Part shown: in pieces, positions 17,108 through 26,865 of the stretch
How the letters are laid out: each line of letters opens with the position of its first letter
Numbering within the stretch: position 1 is the first letter of the stretch
DNA from: an uncultured Myxococcales bacterium
GTDB lineage: Bacteria > Myxococcota_A > Polyangia > Nannocystales > Nannocystaceae
Direction: 5' to 3'
NCBI GenBank assembly: GCA_902826865.1
Contig: CADEGN010000008.1
Location: 1 to 64,000 of the forward strand
DNA length: 64,000 nt
Notes under the pieces: generated by a model
Seen by the model: only the letters and a program-made list of their open reading frames with translations
Told to the model about the DNA's origin: nothing
The model's database searches: none
Program-made: the position numbers and the translations under genes

Positions 17108-20100
17108 TCATGGGGGCGACTGTGGCTCGGCTGCCACACCGCCGCGGACAAGCACGCGCAGGGCGTCGATCGATCGCACGCTGCTCGTCTGGCCGGCCAA
17201 CTCGGCAACCGTCAAGTAGTCGCCCGGTCGGCAGGTCAGCACCAGGATCTGGACGCGCTCGCCCACGTCGCGCAGCAACGTGCGGAAGAACTCAACCCGG
17301 TCTGGGTCGGTCTGCGCCAGGTGATCGTCGAGAATCACGGCGGAGCCGAGTTGCTCAGCGATCGCGAGCCGCACCAGTGTCGCGAGCTGCTCCTTGACGC
17401 CGCTCGACATCATGTCGATGGCGCGGGCGGCCCCGTCGGCGCGTAGCCCCGTGGTTCGGAGGTCGCGATCGATCTCGACCTGGGCATAGCGGCCAACTGT
17501 GAGTCGGGCCAGCCGCTCTTCGACGGCGCGGGCAAGTGCTGTGCCGAGGTGGAGAGCCTGGCTGTCCTCGACCTCGCGCAGCGTGTCACGGAGCAGCTCC
17601 CACGCTTCGACGTCGAAGCGGATCTGATCCTCGCGCCGTTTCGCTTCGGTCAGGGCCTGCTCCGTTTCCTGGGCCGAACGGCGCAAGGCGTCGCCGCCGA
17701 CCTGCTCGAGCCGACCCTCGGTCTTCTGCGTTTCGGCGCCGAGATCGGCAAGCTGGGCCTCGAGGTCGTCGAGCTGTCGTCGCGCCAGGGCGATCTCCTC
17801 TTCTGCGACCGTGCGCTCGGGCTGCGGACATGCGCGTTGCTCGGACTCGGCCACTTCGACCGCGGCGACCAGGGCTTCGCCGTCGAGCCCGCGTAGGCGC
17901 GCGGCGTTCTCCTCGCGTCGGGCCGACGCCGCGGCTAGCCGCTCGCGTCGCGCCAGCAGGTCTTCTTCAGCGGCCGTAATGGCGGCGGCGGCCTCCCGGT
18001 CCGACAGCTGCGCGCGCGTGAGCTCAGTCGCTCGGCCGGCACGCGCCGCGTCCGATCGCGCTCGCAGCTCGGCGAGCCGCGACTCGAGCGTCAGCTGTTC
18101 GGCGGCGAGGGCAGAGCGTCGATCCTCTTGTTCGGCGCGGAGCGTCGCCAGATCGCCGGGAAGCTCGTCGCGCGTGCGCGCCGCCGCAATCCGGGCGTCT
18201 TCGAGATCGTGCGTGATGCGCTGATGGTTTGCGCGTGCGATCGCTAGCTCATTGCCCGCCTCGTTTGCGCGCGCGCGGGCAGCCTCGCGGGAGTTCGCCA
18301 CCGCGGTTCGTGCTTGCTCGAGCGCAGCCGCGGTGGGCATCGCCGTGTCAGGCTCTGGCTGCTCGTCGAGAACCGCGCGCGCGGCCGCGGCGTCGGCAGC
18401 GAGCTGCGCGAGCTCGTCGCTGGGTCGATCGTGGGCCGCAGCCTCGCGCGCGAGCGCGTGGGCCTCTGCCTCGACCCGCGCGACAGCGTCGAGTTCTGCC
18501 CGTGTGTCGCCGACCGCCTGCGCCAGCGCATCGAGGTTGTCGATATTGGCTGCGCGGAGCATCGGCACCACATCCCGAGCCCAGCGTGTGCGCAGCCCAG
18601 CGAGTTGGGCGCGGGCGTCGGCGGCTCCCGCCGAGATCACCACCGTTCCCACGCCGTCAATCGCGAGGGAGAGATCGAGCTCAGCTCGATGCTCCGATAC
18701 CGGTCGTACGCGCTCAGGCGGATGGTCGTCTCTGGCAACCTGCACCTGAGTGTCCGCGAGTAGCTCGAGGCGCACACCGATGCCGACCGCCGCAACGCGT
18801 TCAGCGATCTGAAGTTCGCTTTCCAATCGGAGGGCCTGTCCGAGCTCGGACTCGCCCGGTAGCGCCCGCGCCTCGACCAAGGCACGCCGTGCGGCGGCGG
18901 CCTCGAGCCCCAGTCGCGCTCGCGCTCGGAGCGCGTCAGCATGGGCCTGCGTTTGTTCGGCCCGCGCCCACGCGGCGATGCTCGCTCGCGCGGCTGCACA
19001 CTGCACCGCACGCTCCTGCTCGAGCATGGCGGCATCGGCACGCGACAACGCCTCGTTGGCTTCCGCGGCCCGGCGGGCAAGTTGCTCGAGTCGCGCGGCT
19101 TGCTCGATCCCCACCCGCTCAACCGCGACAGCATGCTCGCGGATCGCGATCGCAGCATCGATCGCAGTGAGCTTCTCCACCACCTCTCTGAGTTCGAGTG
19201 CCACACTCATCTGCCGGTTCTCCGCCGTGCTCACGGCCGCATCGGTGCCAGCGCTCGCTGCTTCCGCCAGGGCCCGCTCCGCGACTGCGACGGCGGCGCG
19301 CGTCTGCTCGCGCGTCGCCCGAGCCTGTCCGAGCGAGCTGGTGGCGGCGCTGACTTCGTGACCGAGTCGCTCGATCTCGCGATCGAGGTCGCGCTGTCGA
19401 TCCCGCGCAAACGTGAATTCCGCTAGGCGAGCGCGGGCTTCGTACACCCCGTCTGCGACCTTGCGCCAACGCGCCGCCGCGGCGTGAAGTGCCGTCAGAT
19501 TCGCATGCCGCACGTCGGCGGCATGGCGGCGCGCGACTAACTCCTCGCGGCGAGCGGAGAGTTCATCGAGTCGGCTGCGTACGCGTTCGCTTTCGTCGGC
19601 GCGGTTGGCCAGCTCGTCGCGCAGCCGCTCGAGCTCGACGATCCGCTCGGCGATCTTGAACGTCGGCGATTCTCGACCGCGGCGCCACTGACCGGTGGCC
19701 GTCTTGGCAAGATCGATGTGCGTATTTGCTTCGGTGAGAAGCTGTTTGAACAGCGGATCCTCGGCCAGCGTCTGCAAAGCCTCGGTCAACGCCTGCCTGC
19801 CGGCGTCGTCGCCGTCCCTGCTGAGGTCGGCGCTAAACAGGGCCTCGAGGCTGGTGCCCTGCCCAAGCAGCGCGGTGGTGAGAAACGAGGTCGGTAAACC
19901 CTTGGGTGCCCCCTTGCCGCCGGGCTCGCGGATACCAAACCGGAGCATTTGGCGGAGCGCACCGTCCACGCCGCGACTCTGCTCGTGTTTGGTGAAGTGC
20001 GTGCCATCGTTTGAAAACGCCAACGTGGCGGTACCGCGACTGCCATCGGCAAACGTCTTGTCGACCCGCCAGCGTCGGCCATCGAGCTCGAACACCAGCT

Positions 20101-20311
20101 GCACGCGCGGAGGCTTGCCGCTCGTCCAAGATTCGAACTCGCGGCGCTCGCTCGACGTCACCGGCAGCAACAACGCCGCGCGAATCGCCTTGGCCACCGT
20201 GGATTTGCCCAGATCGTTCGGTCCGTGCAGCACGTTGAGCCCCGGACCAAACTCGATGCACGCGCGATCGATGGGCCCGAACGACTCGATCTCGAGCGAC
20301 ACGAACCTCAT
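17108..20311 (-). CDS. SbcC/Rad50-like (YhaN-type) coiled-coil ATPase without a zinc hook
   Basis: A 1067-residue SMC-related ATPase. The N-terminal half-site has Walker A GPNDLGKST (about 31-39). The C-terminal half-site has signature MSSGVKEQLATLVRLA near 990, Walker B AVILDDHL near 1010 and the H-loop region LVLTCRPGDY. Between them are long Ala/Glu/Arg-rich coiled coils. The central stretch (about 490-590) looks like a small beta-rich domain instead of the CxxC zinc hook of Rad50/SbcC; the lone CPQP near 800 lacks the second cysteine. Its start overlaps the SbcD-like gene by 4 bases. It likely works with that nuclease on DNA ends, an inference from the SbcCD complex. Confidence 0.88.
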   Translation of the reverse strand: MRFVSLEIESFGPIDRACIEFGPGLNVLHGPNDLGKSTVAKAIRAALLLPVTSSERREFESWTSGKPPRVQLVFELDGRRWRVDKTFADGSRGTATLAFSNDGTHFTKHEQSRGVDGALRQMLRFGIREPGGKGAPKGLPTSFLTTALLGQGTSLEALFSADLSRDGDDAGRQALTEALQTLAEDPLFKQLLTEANTHIDLAKTATGQWRRGRESPTFKIAERIVELERLRDELANRADESERVRSRLDELSARREELVARRHAADVRHANLTALHAAAARWRKVADGVYEARARLAEFTFARDRQRDLDREIERLGHEVSAATSSLGQARATREQTRAAVAVAERALAEAASAGTDAAVSTAENRQMSVALELREVVEKLTAIDAAIAIREHAVAVERVGIEQAARLEQLARRAAEANEALSRADAAMLEQERAVQCAAARASIAAWARAEQTQAHADALRARARLGLEAAAARRALVEARALPGESELGQALRLESELQIAERVAAVGIGVRLELLADTQVQVARDDHPPERVRPVSEHRAELDLSLAIDGVGTVVISAGAADARAQLAGLRTRWARDVVPMLRAANIDNLDALAQAVGDTRAELDAVARVEAEAHALAREAAAHDRPSDELAQLAADAAAARAVLDEQPEPDTAMPTAAALEQARTAVANSREAARARANEAGNELAIARANHQRITHDLEDARIAAARTRDELPGDLATLRAEQEDRRSALAAEQLTLESRLAELRARSDAARAGRATELTRAQLSDREAAAAITAAEEDLLARRERLAAASARREENAARLRGLDGEALVAAVEVAESEQRACPQPERTVAEEEIALARRQLDDLEAQLADLGAETQKTEGRLEQVGGDALRRSAQETEQALTEAKRREDQIRFDVEAWELLRDTLREVEDSQALHLGTALARAVEERLARLTVGRYAQVEIDRDLRTTGLRADGAARAIDMMSSGVKEQLATLVRLAIAEQLGSAVILDDHLAQTDPDRVEFFRTLLRDVGERVQILVLTCRPGDYLTVAELAGQTSSVRSIDALRVLVRGGVAAEPQSPP

Positions 20312-21462
20312 GGGCTGGTCCGAGCATCCTTCGTGAGTTGAAGCAGGTGACTAAGTGCGCGCCGGGCCACCTGGCCGCGCACCGGATCCTGGCCGAGCGC
20401 CAGCAATCGCTCTGCCGCGGCGCGAACAGATTCGGGCAGGCCCTCGAGATCGGGAGGCGCATCCGTATCGAGATCCAAGCCCTCTCGATCCAGGGGGAAC
20501 AGGACGGCGGCGCGTCCAGGTTCGACATCGCTTCCGCTGAGCTCCGACAAGAGGTGCTCGGCCTGACGGTAGTCGTCGGCGGCCAACCGTAGGGCCAGTT
20601 GGATTCTCAGGACCGTCTGCCGCAGATCGTCACGGCAGAGCGCCCGCAGCTCCTCCAACGATCGAATCGCGACCTCGCGCCAGCGAAAACCTGCGATCGG
20701 CTGGCCTTGCACGATCGGCGGTGCGCGGCGGGAGAGCAAGGCCAGCACCACCTGACCGGCGGCGGTTTCGTCGAAGCGCGTGGGCTCAGGCGTGCCGGGG
20801 TATGCCAACGTCGACTTGCCGCTCGCGACGATGCTCAACGAGTGCGTGTCACCAAGGGCAACGTAGTCGAATCCTAGGCGCGTACCCGTATCCTCAGGAA
20901 TGTGAAAGTTGTTGGCGAAACCGCGGATCGACAGGGTTTGCCCGTGGAGGAGCGCAATGCGGATGCGCTGATCGCCGGGTTCGCGAGCGGGCAACTTCGC
21001 GGTGATGTCGAGTTGACCGGCTGCGCGGCGACATGGCACGGCGTGAAGCACCGCCTCCTCGCCGAACGAGTACACGAAGTCATCTCTGTCCACGACGTGG
21101 ACCCACGGAGGAAGGCCCTGGCGAAAGCGTTGATCCTTCCACACTGAGGTCTCGGTGAGGGGATCGTGATTGCCCGGCAGAAGGAACAGCTGACGGTCGG
21201 TCCACGCCTGCTCGCGCAGGGTCTGGGCCAGCGCCCGCCACCAGGACTCCTCGGGCTCAGGGACGTCGAAGATGTCGCCGGCGACGACGACCGCGTGCAC
21301 ACGACGAAGCTCGGCGAGACCGAGCACCTGCTTGACGGTGGAAAGCCGCTGCTGGCGAAGGCGCCGTTCGTCGGCCTCGGCAAAGGCCGGGAAGCGGGCT
21401 CCGAGGTGCCAGTCGGCGGTGTGTAGCAGCTTGATCGCCACGTCGTCCTCGGTTGCGGTCAT
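20308..21462 (-). CDS. SbcD/Mre11-like DNA exonuclease subunit
   Basis: A 384-residue calcineurin-like metallophosphoesterase. The metal-binding motifs are in order: HTADWHLG (about 14-21), VVAGDIFD near 60, LPGNHD near 97, LLHGQTL near 173 and ALGDTHSL near 200. The C-terminal 130 residues would be the capping and coiled-coil-binding region. In SbcCD this subunit is the Mn-dependent nuclease opened by the ATPase. Overlaps of 4 bases with the helicase gene upstream and the SbcC-like gene downstream imply an equimolar complex or pathway. Whether it replaces or adds to a housekeeping SbcCD elsewhere cannot be seen. Confidence 0.9.
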   Translation of the reverse strand: MTATEDDVAIKLLHTADWHLGARFPAFAEADERRLRQQRLSTVKQVLGLAELRRVHAVVVAGDIFDVPEPEESWWRALAQTLREQAWTDRQLFLLPGNHDPLTETSVWKDQRFRQGLPPWVHVVDRDDFVYSFGEEAVLHAVPCRRAAGQLDITAKLPAREPGDQRIRIALLHGQTLSIRGFANNFHIPEDTGTRLGFDYVALGDTHSLSIVASGKSTLAYPGTPEPTRFDETAAGQVVLALLSRRAPPIVQGQPIAGFRWREVAIRSLEELRALCRDDLRQTVLRIQLALRLAADDYRQAEHLLSELSGSDVEPGRAAVLFPLDREGLDLDTDAPPDLEGLPESVRAAAERLLALGQDPVRGQVARRALSHLLQLTKDARTSP

Positions 21463-24389
21463 GGCGTGGTGAAGTCGGCGGTGAATAGCCGCTCGATCTT
21501 CGGGGGAGCATAGCGCCGTGCGTAGGCCTGCTGAAGCCAGGCAATCGCCTCGTCATCCTCGCCGCTGCGCAGGCGTGTGAGCGCCCGCTCGCAGCGTTCG
21601 ATCCCTGCGTCGAGGTCGGCAAGGGCGCGCTCGGCCCGGTTCCGTGCGTCCGCACCGCCGGCGAGCTCGCGGCGGCGTTCGGCCTCGCGGCGGCGTTCAC
21701 CGAGGTCGGCCCGCTCGCGTGCGAGTACCACGCAGCGATCGCCGATGCCCCGCTCAATGCGGAGGAGTACTTCGACGAAGTGGGCGTGCTCGACGCTATC
21801 GATGTCGCCCTGGGCAAGGAACACGGCGGCCTCAATGGCTTCGTCGATCGCGTCGGGAGTGACTCGCGGCGCTGACATGCGCTCGCTGGCCTCCAGGGTC
21901 GTGTTAAAAAGCGCGAGCGCATCCGACTCCGGCAAGCGGCGGCCGTCGGGTTCGCAGACGACGACCGGCAACAATACGCTGATCGGTTCGAAGCCGCCGT
22001 GATCGAGCCGCACAAGTACGATCGTGCCGCGGACCGATGCCGCCCATCCGGCAGGTCTCGACTTGGCCCGCACGCGAAAGTGCCTGCCTGTTGTCGCCTC
22101 GCGACTCTCCGTCACGGCGGCGTGCACAAGCGCGTGGCCGAGGTGGAGGCGTTCTGCGTTGGCGTCGCCGGAACCGAGTGAGAGCGAGACGCCAGCACGC
22201 AGCTGTTCCGGGAGGTTCGGGTTTGCCCCAATCGTTAGTAGAACGCCACCGTCCACGCTAGCTCGAGTGCACGGAGCGCCGATCGCTGCGGCGTACGCGG
22301 TGACGACCGACTCGAGGGCCCGATCAAACGCAGCCAACCCATCGGGCAACGCCGCTGCTAGGGACCGAAACGCCGATCGCACACTCTCGTCGAAACGGGT
22401 CTCGATTAACCCGGCAGTGCGACGGTAGGTGTCCTCAAACACGGTGCGGCTGCCCGAGATCGCCGCGTCCACCGCGAGCAAACCGGCTTCGATCTCGGCG
22501 GCAGAGCGGGCCTGCTCATAGACCCGACGAAGTTGCGACTCGAGCTCCGCCCCGACGGCGCTGACCAGGGCCTCGGCCGCGTGTTCACCCGCTTCGTGGA
22601 GAATCTGGTCCGACGCATCGAGCACGGTTCCGAACAAATCGAGCTTGCGGCTGAGAATGTCGAACAGCATCCGATCAGCCGCGTTATCGCTGGCCAGGAA
22701 GTTGACGACCGTAACATCACGCATCTGCCCGTAGCGATGGCACCGCCCGATGCGTTGTTCGATGCGCTGCGGGTTCCATGGCAGATCGTAGTTGATGACA
22801 GTATCGCAGAACTGCAGGTTCAAGCCCTTCGCGCCGGCTTCTGTCGCGATCATTATCGACGACCGCGTGGCAAACTCGTGGACGAGCGCGAGCCGGGTTG
22901 CGACCTCGACGCTCGGCCCACGCGGACCAGAGAGCCCACTCACCGCATCGCTCTGCCAGTTGCGCAGCGCCTCACGTGCGCGAGGCCCATCGTTCGTCCC
23001 AGAGAACAGCGTGATGTCGCCGTCGCGCCAGCCACTGGACAGCAGAACCTCGCGAAGGTACCGCTGCGTGGCCAAACTCTCGGTGAAGATGACCACCTTG
23101 CCCGAGCCCTCGCCGGTTTGCTGGCGTTCTCGTGCGAGGCGACAGGCTGCGACGAGCTGGCGGGCTTTCGTATCCGCGCCGATCGCGTCCGCGCGGGCGA
23201 TGAACCCCTCAACGAGCGCAAGCTCAGCGACGAGTCGCGAGGCCTCACCTTCGACCACCAACGCGGCGTTGTCCGCGGAGATTTCCTCACGATCGTCTGG
23301 GTCGATCTCGAGGTCGTCGGCGAATAGGTCCGCCGTGTCATCGTGACCCTGAACGCCAGCGATCCGCTTGCGGAGACGTTCTGCGACGTTGCGCAGGCTC
23401 GCCGCCAACGCCCGTTGTGACGACGCCATGCGCCGATGAAACCCAATGATGAGCAGTCTACGGAAGGCGCCGCCAAAGGAAGCTGACTTGGGATCGAGCA
23501 ACCAAGAGCTGACGTCCTCGTACAACGTGCGCTCCTGCGTGGACATCTCGTAGGTGAACAGGCGGGCGAAGCGGCGTCGGAACGGCTGCTTCATGAATTC
23601 CTGGGCCTGACGGCGAAGCGTCCGCTGACACACCGTTGCCAGTCGCCGACGCAGATCGTCTTCTCGGCCGTCGCGCAACCGGCGATCGTCGCCAGCACAA
23701 AACAGCGCGCGGAACGTTCCAAGATCGCCGAACAGGCTTCCGGTTGGCTCGACGTATTGCACCAACCCCCATAGCTCGGTCAGGGAGTTCTGGATCGGCG
23801 TGGCGGTGAGGAGCAGCACCGGCACACCACGGAGGATCTGGCGCACACGCATGGCCGTCCGCGCATGGTTTGAGTCGCGAAGTCGACCGTGGGAGTCGAA
23901 GCGGCGGTAGATTCCGGAAAACACTTCATGGGCCTCATCGATCACGCAAAGCGAAAACGGCGGCGCAGCCTGGAGCCTTGCTGCGCCGTTCTCGCTGCCG
24001 GCCCATTCACGACCGACGATGAATACGCCTGCGCCATCGAGGTCGCCCGTGCCCTCGCGGGCCTCGATGCCGAACAACGCGAGTAGTTCGTGCGTCCACT
24101 GTCCGACCAGCGGTTTGGGCGTGATCAGCAGGATCCGCGCAGCCCCTTCGGCACGGAGTTGAGCCATGACGAGGCCGGCCTCGATCGTCTTGCCGAGCCC
24201 CACTTCGTCAGCCAGGATGCAGCCGCCCTGAGGCAGTCGCGATAGCGCGAAGATTACGGCGTCGATTTGATGCGGGTTTGCGTCGATGTGGCCAGCTCGC
24301 TGGGACGCGATGAAGCGCTGCTGCTCATCGGCGCGGCGCTGGCGGACCAGCTCCTCTGCGAAGTATCGGCGCTGAATCGGGTGCAGCAC
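21459..24389 (-). CDS. SNF2/RapA-type DNA helicase-translocase, first gene of the helicase-nuclease-ATPase operon
   Basis: A 976-residue superfamily 2 ATPase. The Q-like region is HQIDAVIFAL near 40. Walker A is ADEVGLGKTIEAG (about 60-72), DEAH box VIDEAHEVF near 150, motif III LLTATPIQNS near 193, motif V MIATEAGAKGLNLQ near 505 and motif VI QRIGRCHRYGQ near 535. This SNF2/HepA pattern predicts double-strand translocation rather than strand unwinding. The last 400 residues are helical and of unknown fold, ending in a coiled coil. Size and layout recall the DISARM helicase DrmD, but no other DISARM gene is present. It starts the overlapping operon with the SbcD-like and SbcC-like genes. Confidence 0.9.
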   Translation of the reverse strand: MLHPIQRRYFAEELVRQRRADEQQRFIASQRAGHIDANPHQIDAVIFALSRLPQGGCILADEVGLGKTIEAGLVMAQLRAEGAARILLITPKPLVGQWTHELLALFGIEAREGTGDLDGAGVFIVGREWAGSENGAARLQAAPPFSLCVIDEAHEVFSGIYRRFDSHGRLRDSNHARTAMRVRQILRGVPVLLLTATPIQNSLTELWGLVQYVEPTGSLFGDLGTFRALFCAGDDRRLRDGREDDLRRRLATVCQRTLRRQAQEFMKQPFRRRFARLFTYEMSTQERTLYEDVSSWLLDPKSASFGGAFRRLLIIGFHRRMASSQRALAASLRNVAERLRKRIAGVQGHDDTADLFADDLEIDPDDREEISADNAALVVEGEASRLVAELALVEGFIARADAIGADTKARQLVAACRLARERQQTGEGSGKVVIFTESLATQRYLREVLLSSGWRDGDITLFSGTNDGPRAREALRNWQSDAVSGLSGPRGPSVEVATRLALVHEFATRSSIMIATEAGAKGLNLQFCDTVINYDLPWNPQRIEQRIGRCHRYGQMRDVTVVNFLASDNAADRMLFDILSRKLDLFGTVLDASDQILHEAGEHAAEALVSAVGAELESQLRRVYEQARSAAEIEAGLLAVDAAISGSRTVFEDTYRRTAGLIETRFDESVRSAFRSLAAALPDGLAAFDRALESVVTAYAAAIGAPCTRASVDGGVLLTIGANPNLPEQLRAGVSLSLGSGDANAERLHLGHALVHAAVTESREATTGRHFRVRAKSRPAGWAASVRGTIVLVRLDHGGFEPISVLLPVVVCEPDGRRLPESDALALFNTTLEASERMSAPRVTPDAIDEAIEAAVFLAQGDIDSVEHAHFVEVLLRIERGIGDRCVVLARERADLGERRREAERRRELAGGADARNRAERALADLDAGIERCERALTRLRSGEDDEAIAWLQQAYARRYAPPKIERLFTADFTTP

Positions 24390-24544
24390 GGTGCGCGAGC
24401 ATACTACTCACGCGCGACTGTGTGGATGCCGAGGCAGACGGCCGTCCCAGTTCGTATCGGGGTGAGGCTGCCGTGGTCGAGGTGGTGGGGATTTGGCGCA
24501 CGGACCTAATTGCCGCTAGGCCGCACGATCTCGCATCACTCACG

Positions 24545-25954
24545 CTACGCGGCAGCGTCGGTCCGTAGACGTCGTGCCTGCTCGAGAATGTCGATCGCGG
24601 CGATCCGGTAGGCCTCTGCCATCGTTGGGAAGTTGAAGGCGTTCTCGACGAAGTCCCGGACGCGCGCGCCCCCGACGAGAATCAACATGCCCAAGTGCAC
24701 AAGCTCAGTCGCCCCCTCGCCAATGATAGCGACTCCGAGCAGACGCTCGCCTGTCGAGTCGGCCACCAGCTTGAGGCCGCCATCGGGATCTCCGGCGATA
24801 TGCCCACGCGCGACTGCGGCGAAGTCGGCCCGCCCGACGAGAACTTCGCCGTAGCGTTGGCGCGCCGCGTCCTCTGTCTCGCCAACAGCCGCGAGCTCTG
24901 GCACCGTGAAGATCCCGGTCGGCACGAGTTCGGGAGCTCGTGCTAGCGGATGCCCGCAGGCATGCGACGCCGCGCGCCGCCCCTGCTCCATCGAATAGGA
25001 AGCGAGGGCCGGTGGGCCAGTCACGTCGCCGACGGCATAGATAGACGGTACGTTGCTACGACAGTTGTCATCCACGGGGATTCGTCCGTGGTCATCGAGT
25101 TTGACGCCAACTGTCTCGAGGCCCAGGCCGCGAGTGGTGGGTGTGCGGCCAAGCGCGACGAGGACCTTCTCGCAGAACAGCTCGTCACCGCTGTCGAGCC
25201 TGACCCTAAGGGCTGCAAAGCCGTCGTTGCTCACATCTACGATTCGGCGTCCGCCGAGGTACTGCCCGCCGCTTCGTTCCAGCTCGCGCACAAATCCAGC
25301 CGACAGGTCCTGGTCGAGGAATGCCAGTGGGCGACGGGCGCGATCCACAATCGTTGCGCGAACACCGAGGGTGGCAAAGATCGACGCGTACTCGCATGCG
25401 ATGACTCCGCCGCCGACGATCACAAGCGAACGGGGCAGGTAGTCGAGCCCAAGAACGGAGTCGGAATCAAGGATCTGTTCGTGGTCGATGACCAGGTCCG
25501 AAGTCGCGCGGGGCCGCGAACCGGTGGCAATCACGATGTGATCAGCGACAATCGAGGTGCTGGCGCCGGAGGGGGATCGTACTTCGATTTCATTGACGCC
25601 GACGAGTCGAGCGTGACCGTGCAGCAACGTCACGGCGGCATCCGCGAGGGCGGAACGCAGCTCTTTCACATGACGGTCGATCACCGCATCCAAGCGCTCG
25701 CGGACGTGCGAGAACCTGAACTCGGTGGAAATCGACATGCCGAACCTCTCGGCCTGCTCCCGAAAGCGGCGCAGTCCCAGGGCCGCTTCGCGCATGGTCT
25801 TGCTCGGGATGGTCCCGCGATGGACGCAGCTCCCGCCGATTCGCGGTTCCCGCTCGATCACTGCAACCCGCCGGCCCATTTGGGCCGCGCTCACCGCAGC
25901 GCTCTGGCCCCCTGGCCCGCCGCCGATGACAACGAGGTCGAATCGATCGCTCAT
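24545..25954 (-). CDS. sthA: Soluble pyridine nucleotide transhydrogenase
   Basis: A 469-residue flavoprotein of the disulfide reductase fold, transferring hydride between NADPH and NAD+. FAD-binding GGGPGGQSAA begins at residue 11. The active-site region GGSCVHRGTIPSK (41-53) keeps only the first cysteine (Cys43). Thr48 replaces the second, as in SthA and unlike lipoamide dehydrogenase. A second GxGxxG (VIVGGGVIACEYAS) binds the nicotinamide nucleotide, and the C-terminal dimer region NFPTMAEAYRIAAIDIL is typical of SthA. The start overlaps the HDOD gene stop by 4 bases. Other one-cysteine relatives such as mercuric-reductase-like proteins are less likely. Confidence 0.9.
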   Translation of the reverse strand: MSDRFDLVVIGGGPGGQSAAVSAAQMGRRVAVIEREPRIGGSCVHRGTIPSKTMREAALGLRRFREQAERFGMSISTEFRFSHVRERLDAVIDRHVKELRSALADAAVTLLHGHARLVGVNEIEVRSPSGASTSIVADHIVIATGSRPRATSDLVIDHEQILDSDSVLGLDYLPRSLVIVGGGVIACEYASIFATLGVRATIVDRARRPLAFLDQDLSAGFVRELERSGGQYLGGRRIVDVSNDGFAALRVRLDSGDELFCEKVLVALGRTPTTRGLGLETVGVKLDDHGRIPVDDNCRSNVPSIYAVGDVTGPPALASYSMEQGRRAASHACGHPLARAPELVPTGIFTVPELAAVGETEDAARQRYGEVLVGRADFAAVARGHIAGDPDGGLKLVADSTGERLLGVAIIGEGATELVHLGMLILVGGARVRDFVENAFNFPTMAEAYRIAAIDILEQARRLRTDAAA

Positions 25955-26799
25955 GACATGGCCTCCAACGCGGACTTGATCGGGCCGGCGAACTCCGCAA
26001 GACGATCGAGATCATCGGGATACAGGTTGAGCGCGACCGCCGCGGGTGCGCCGTGCAGCGCCCTCGCATCAACGGTTCCGCTACTCATCAAGCTCCCCGA
26101 CGCGTCCGCGGCGAGCCGTGAGGTGTGGACCATGTCGGCACACTGATCGGGGACAGCTTCGCTATTGCAGTACGTGACGACGGCGTGAACATGGGCGGAA
26201 AGTTGCCACGCTTGGCAAAGCAATAGCCCTGCCTCCACTTCGTACGCCGCAACAAGGCGGTCGAGGAGGTCCGGCTTGATCGGCCCCGTCGCGGTCAGTA
26301 AGTTGATGACAACCGGCGCACCCACACGACGCAGCAGCCCCGCGAGAAATGCGGAGTCAACCGCTTGCCGTCGCATGCGAGCGATCTCCTTGGCGAACAA
26401 CCCGGTTGCGAGCGAGCTACGCCACCAGGTCAGCAGAGCGGCTTGGTATGGCCCAGGTTTGACCAACGCACCGTGGACCGCGGCGGCCATCGCCAGGGAC
26501 GCGACCTCGCCCATTCCAATGCGAGCAACGGCTTGTCGCACCGAAACGATCTCGACGCGCGAACCGTACATCACCGAGTTCGATGCCCGCAGAACGCGAG
26601 CGCACAGCGCTGGATCGCGCTCGACGAGGCGGGCAACGTCTGCGGCCCCTCGTAGCGGATCAGACGCCGCGAGAGTGACCTCTTGGGCCAGCTTGGGCAA
26701 CACCGGGAGCTCGAGATCTCGGGCGGCAAGGCGCTCCGACACCAGATCCTGCGGTGACGACGTTGCAGTCGGAACGACCACGAGCTGGGCGCGTGTCAC
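25951..26799 (-). CDS. HDOD-domain signalling protein
   Basis: A 282-residue protein with an HDOD (HD-related output) domain at about 25-235. Seen are LPVLPKLAQEV, a divergent metal-site-free core and a series of helices including ALCARVLRASNSVMYGS and VRQAVARIGMGEVASLAMA. HDOD domains are regulatory, often tied to cyclic-di-GMP or stress signalling, and usually lack HD phosphohydrolase activity. Here it is the first gene of a two-gene operon with sthA, joined by an ATGA overlap. The pairing suggests a link between signalling and NADPH/NADH balance, but this is inference. Confidence 0.85.
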   Translation of the reverse strand: MTRAQLVVVPTATSSPQDLVSERLAARDLELPVLPKLAQEVTLAASDPLRGAADVARLVERDPALCARVLRASNSVMYGSRVEIVSVRQAVARIGMGEVASLAMAAAVHGALVKPGPYQAALLTWWRSSLATGLFAKEIARMRRQAVDSAFLAGLLRRVGAPVVINLLTATGPIKPDLLDRLVAAYEVEAGLLLCQAWQLSAHVHAVVTYCNSEAVPDQCADMVHTSRLAADASGSLMSSGTVDARALHGAPAAVALNLYPDDLDRLAEFAGPIKSALEAMS

Positions 26800-26865
26800 G
26801 CTTGGAGAATCGACCGAGCGACGCGCGATCTTTCGTCCCGAATGCGTCCTCCGCTCGCGACAGCT

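Noticed and set aside
17108-20311. Zinc hook at CPQP in the SbcC-like protein
   Set aside because: The second cysteine is missing and the position is not at the apex of the coiled coil.
21459-24389. DISARM system via a DrmD-like helicase
   Set aside because: Only a SNF2 helicase is shared; no DrmA, DrmB, DrmC or methyltransferase is in the window.
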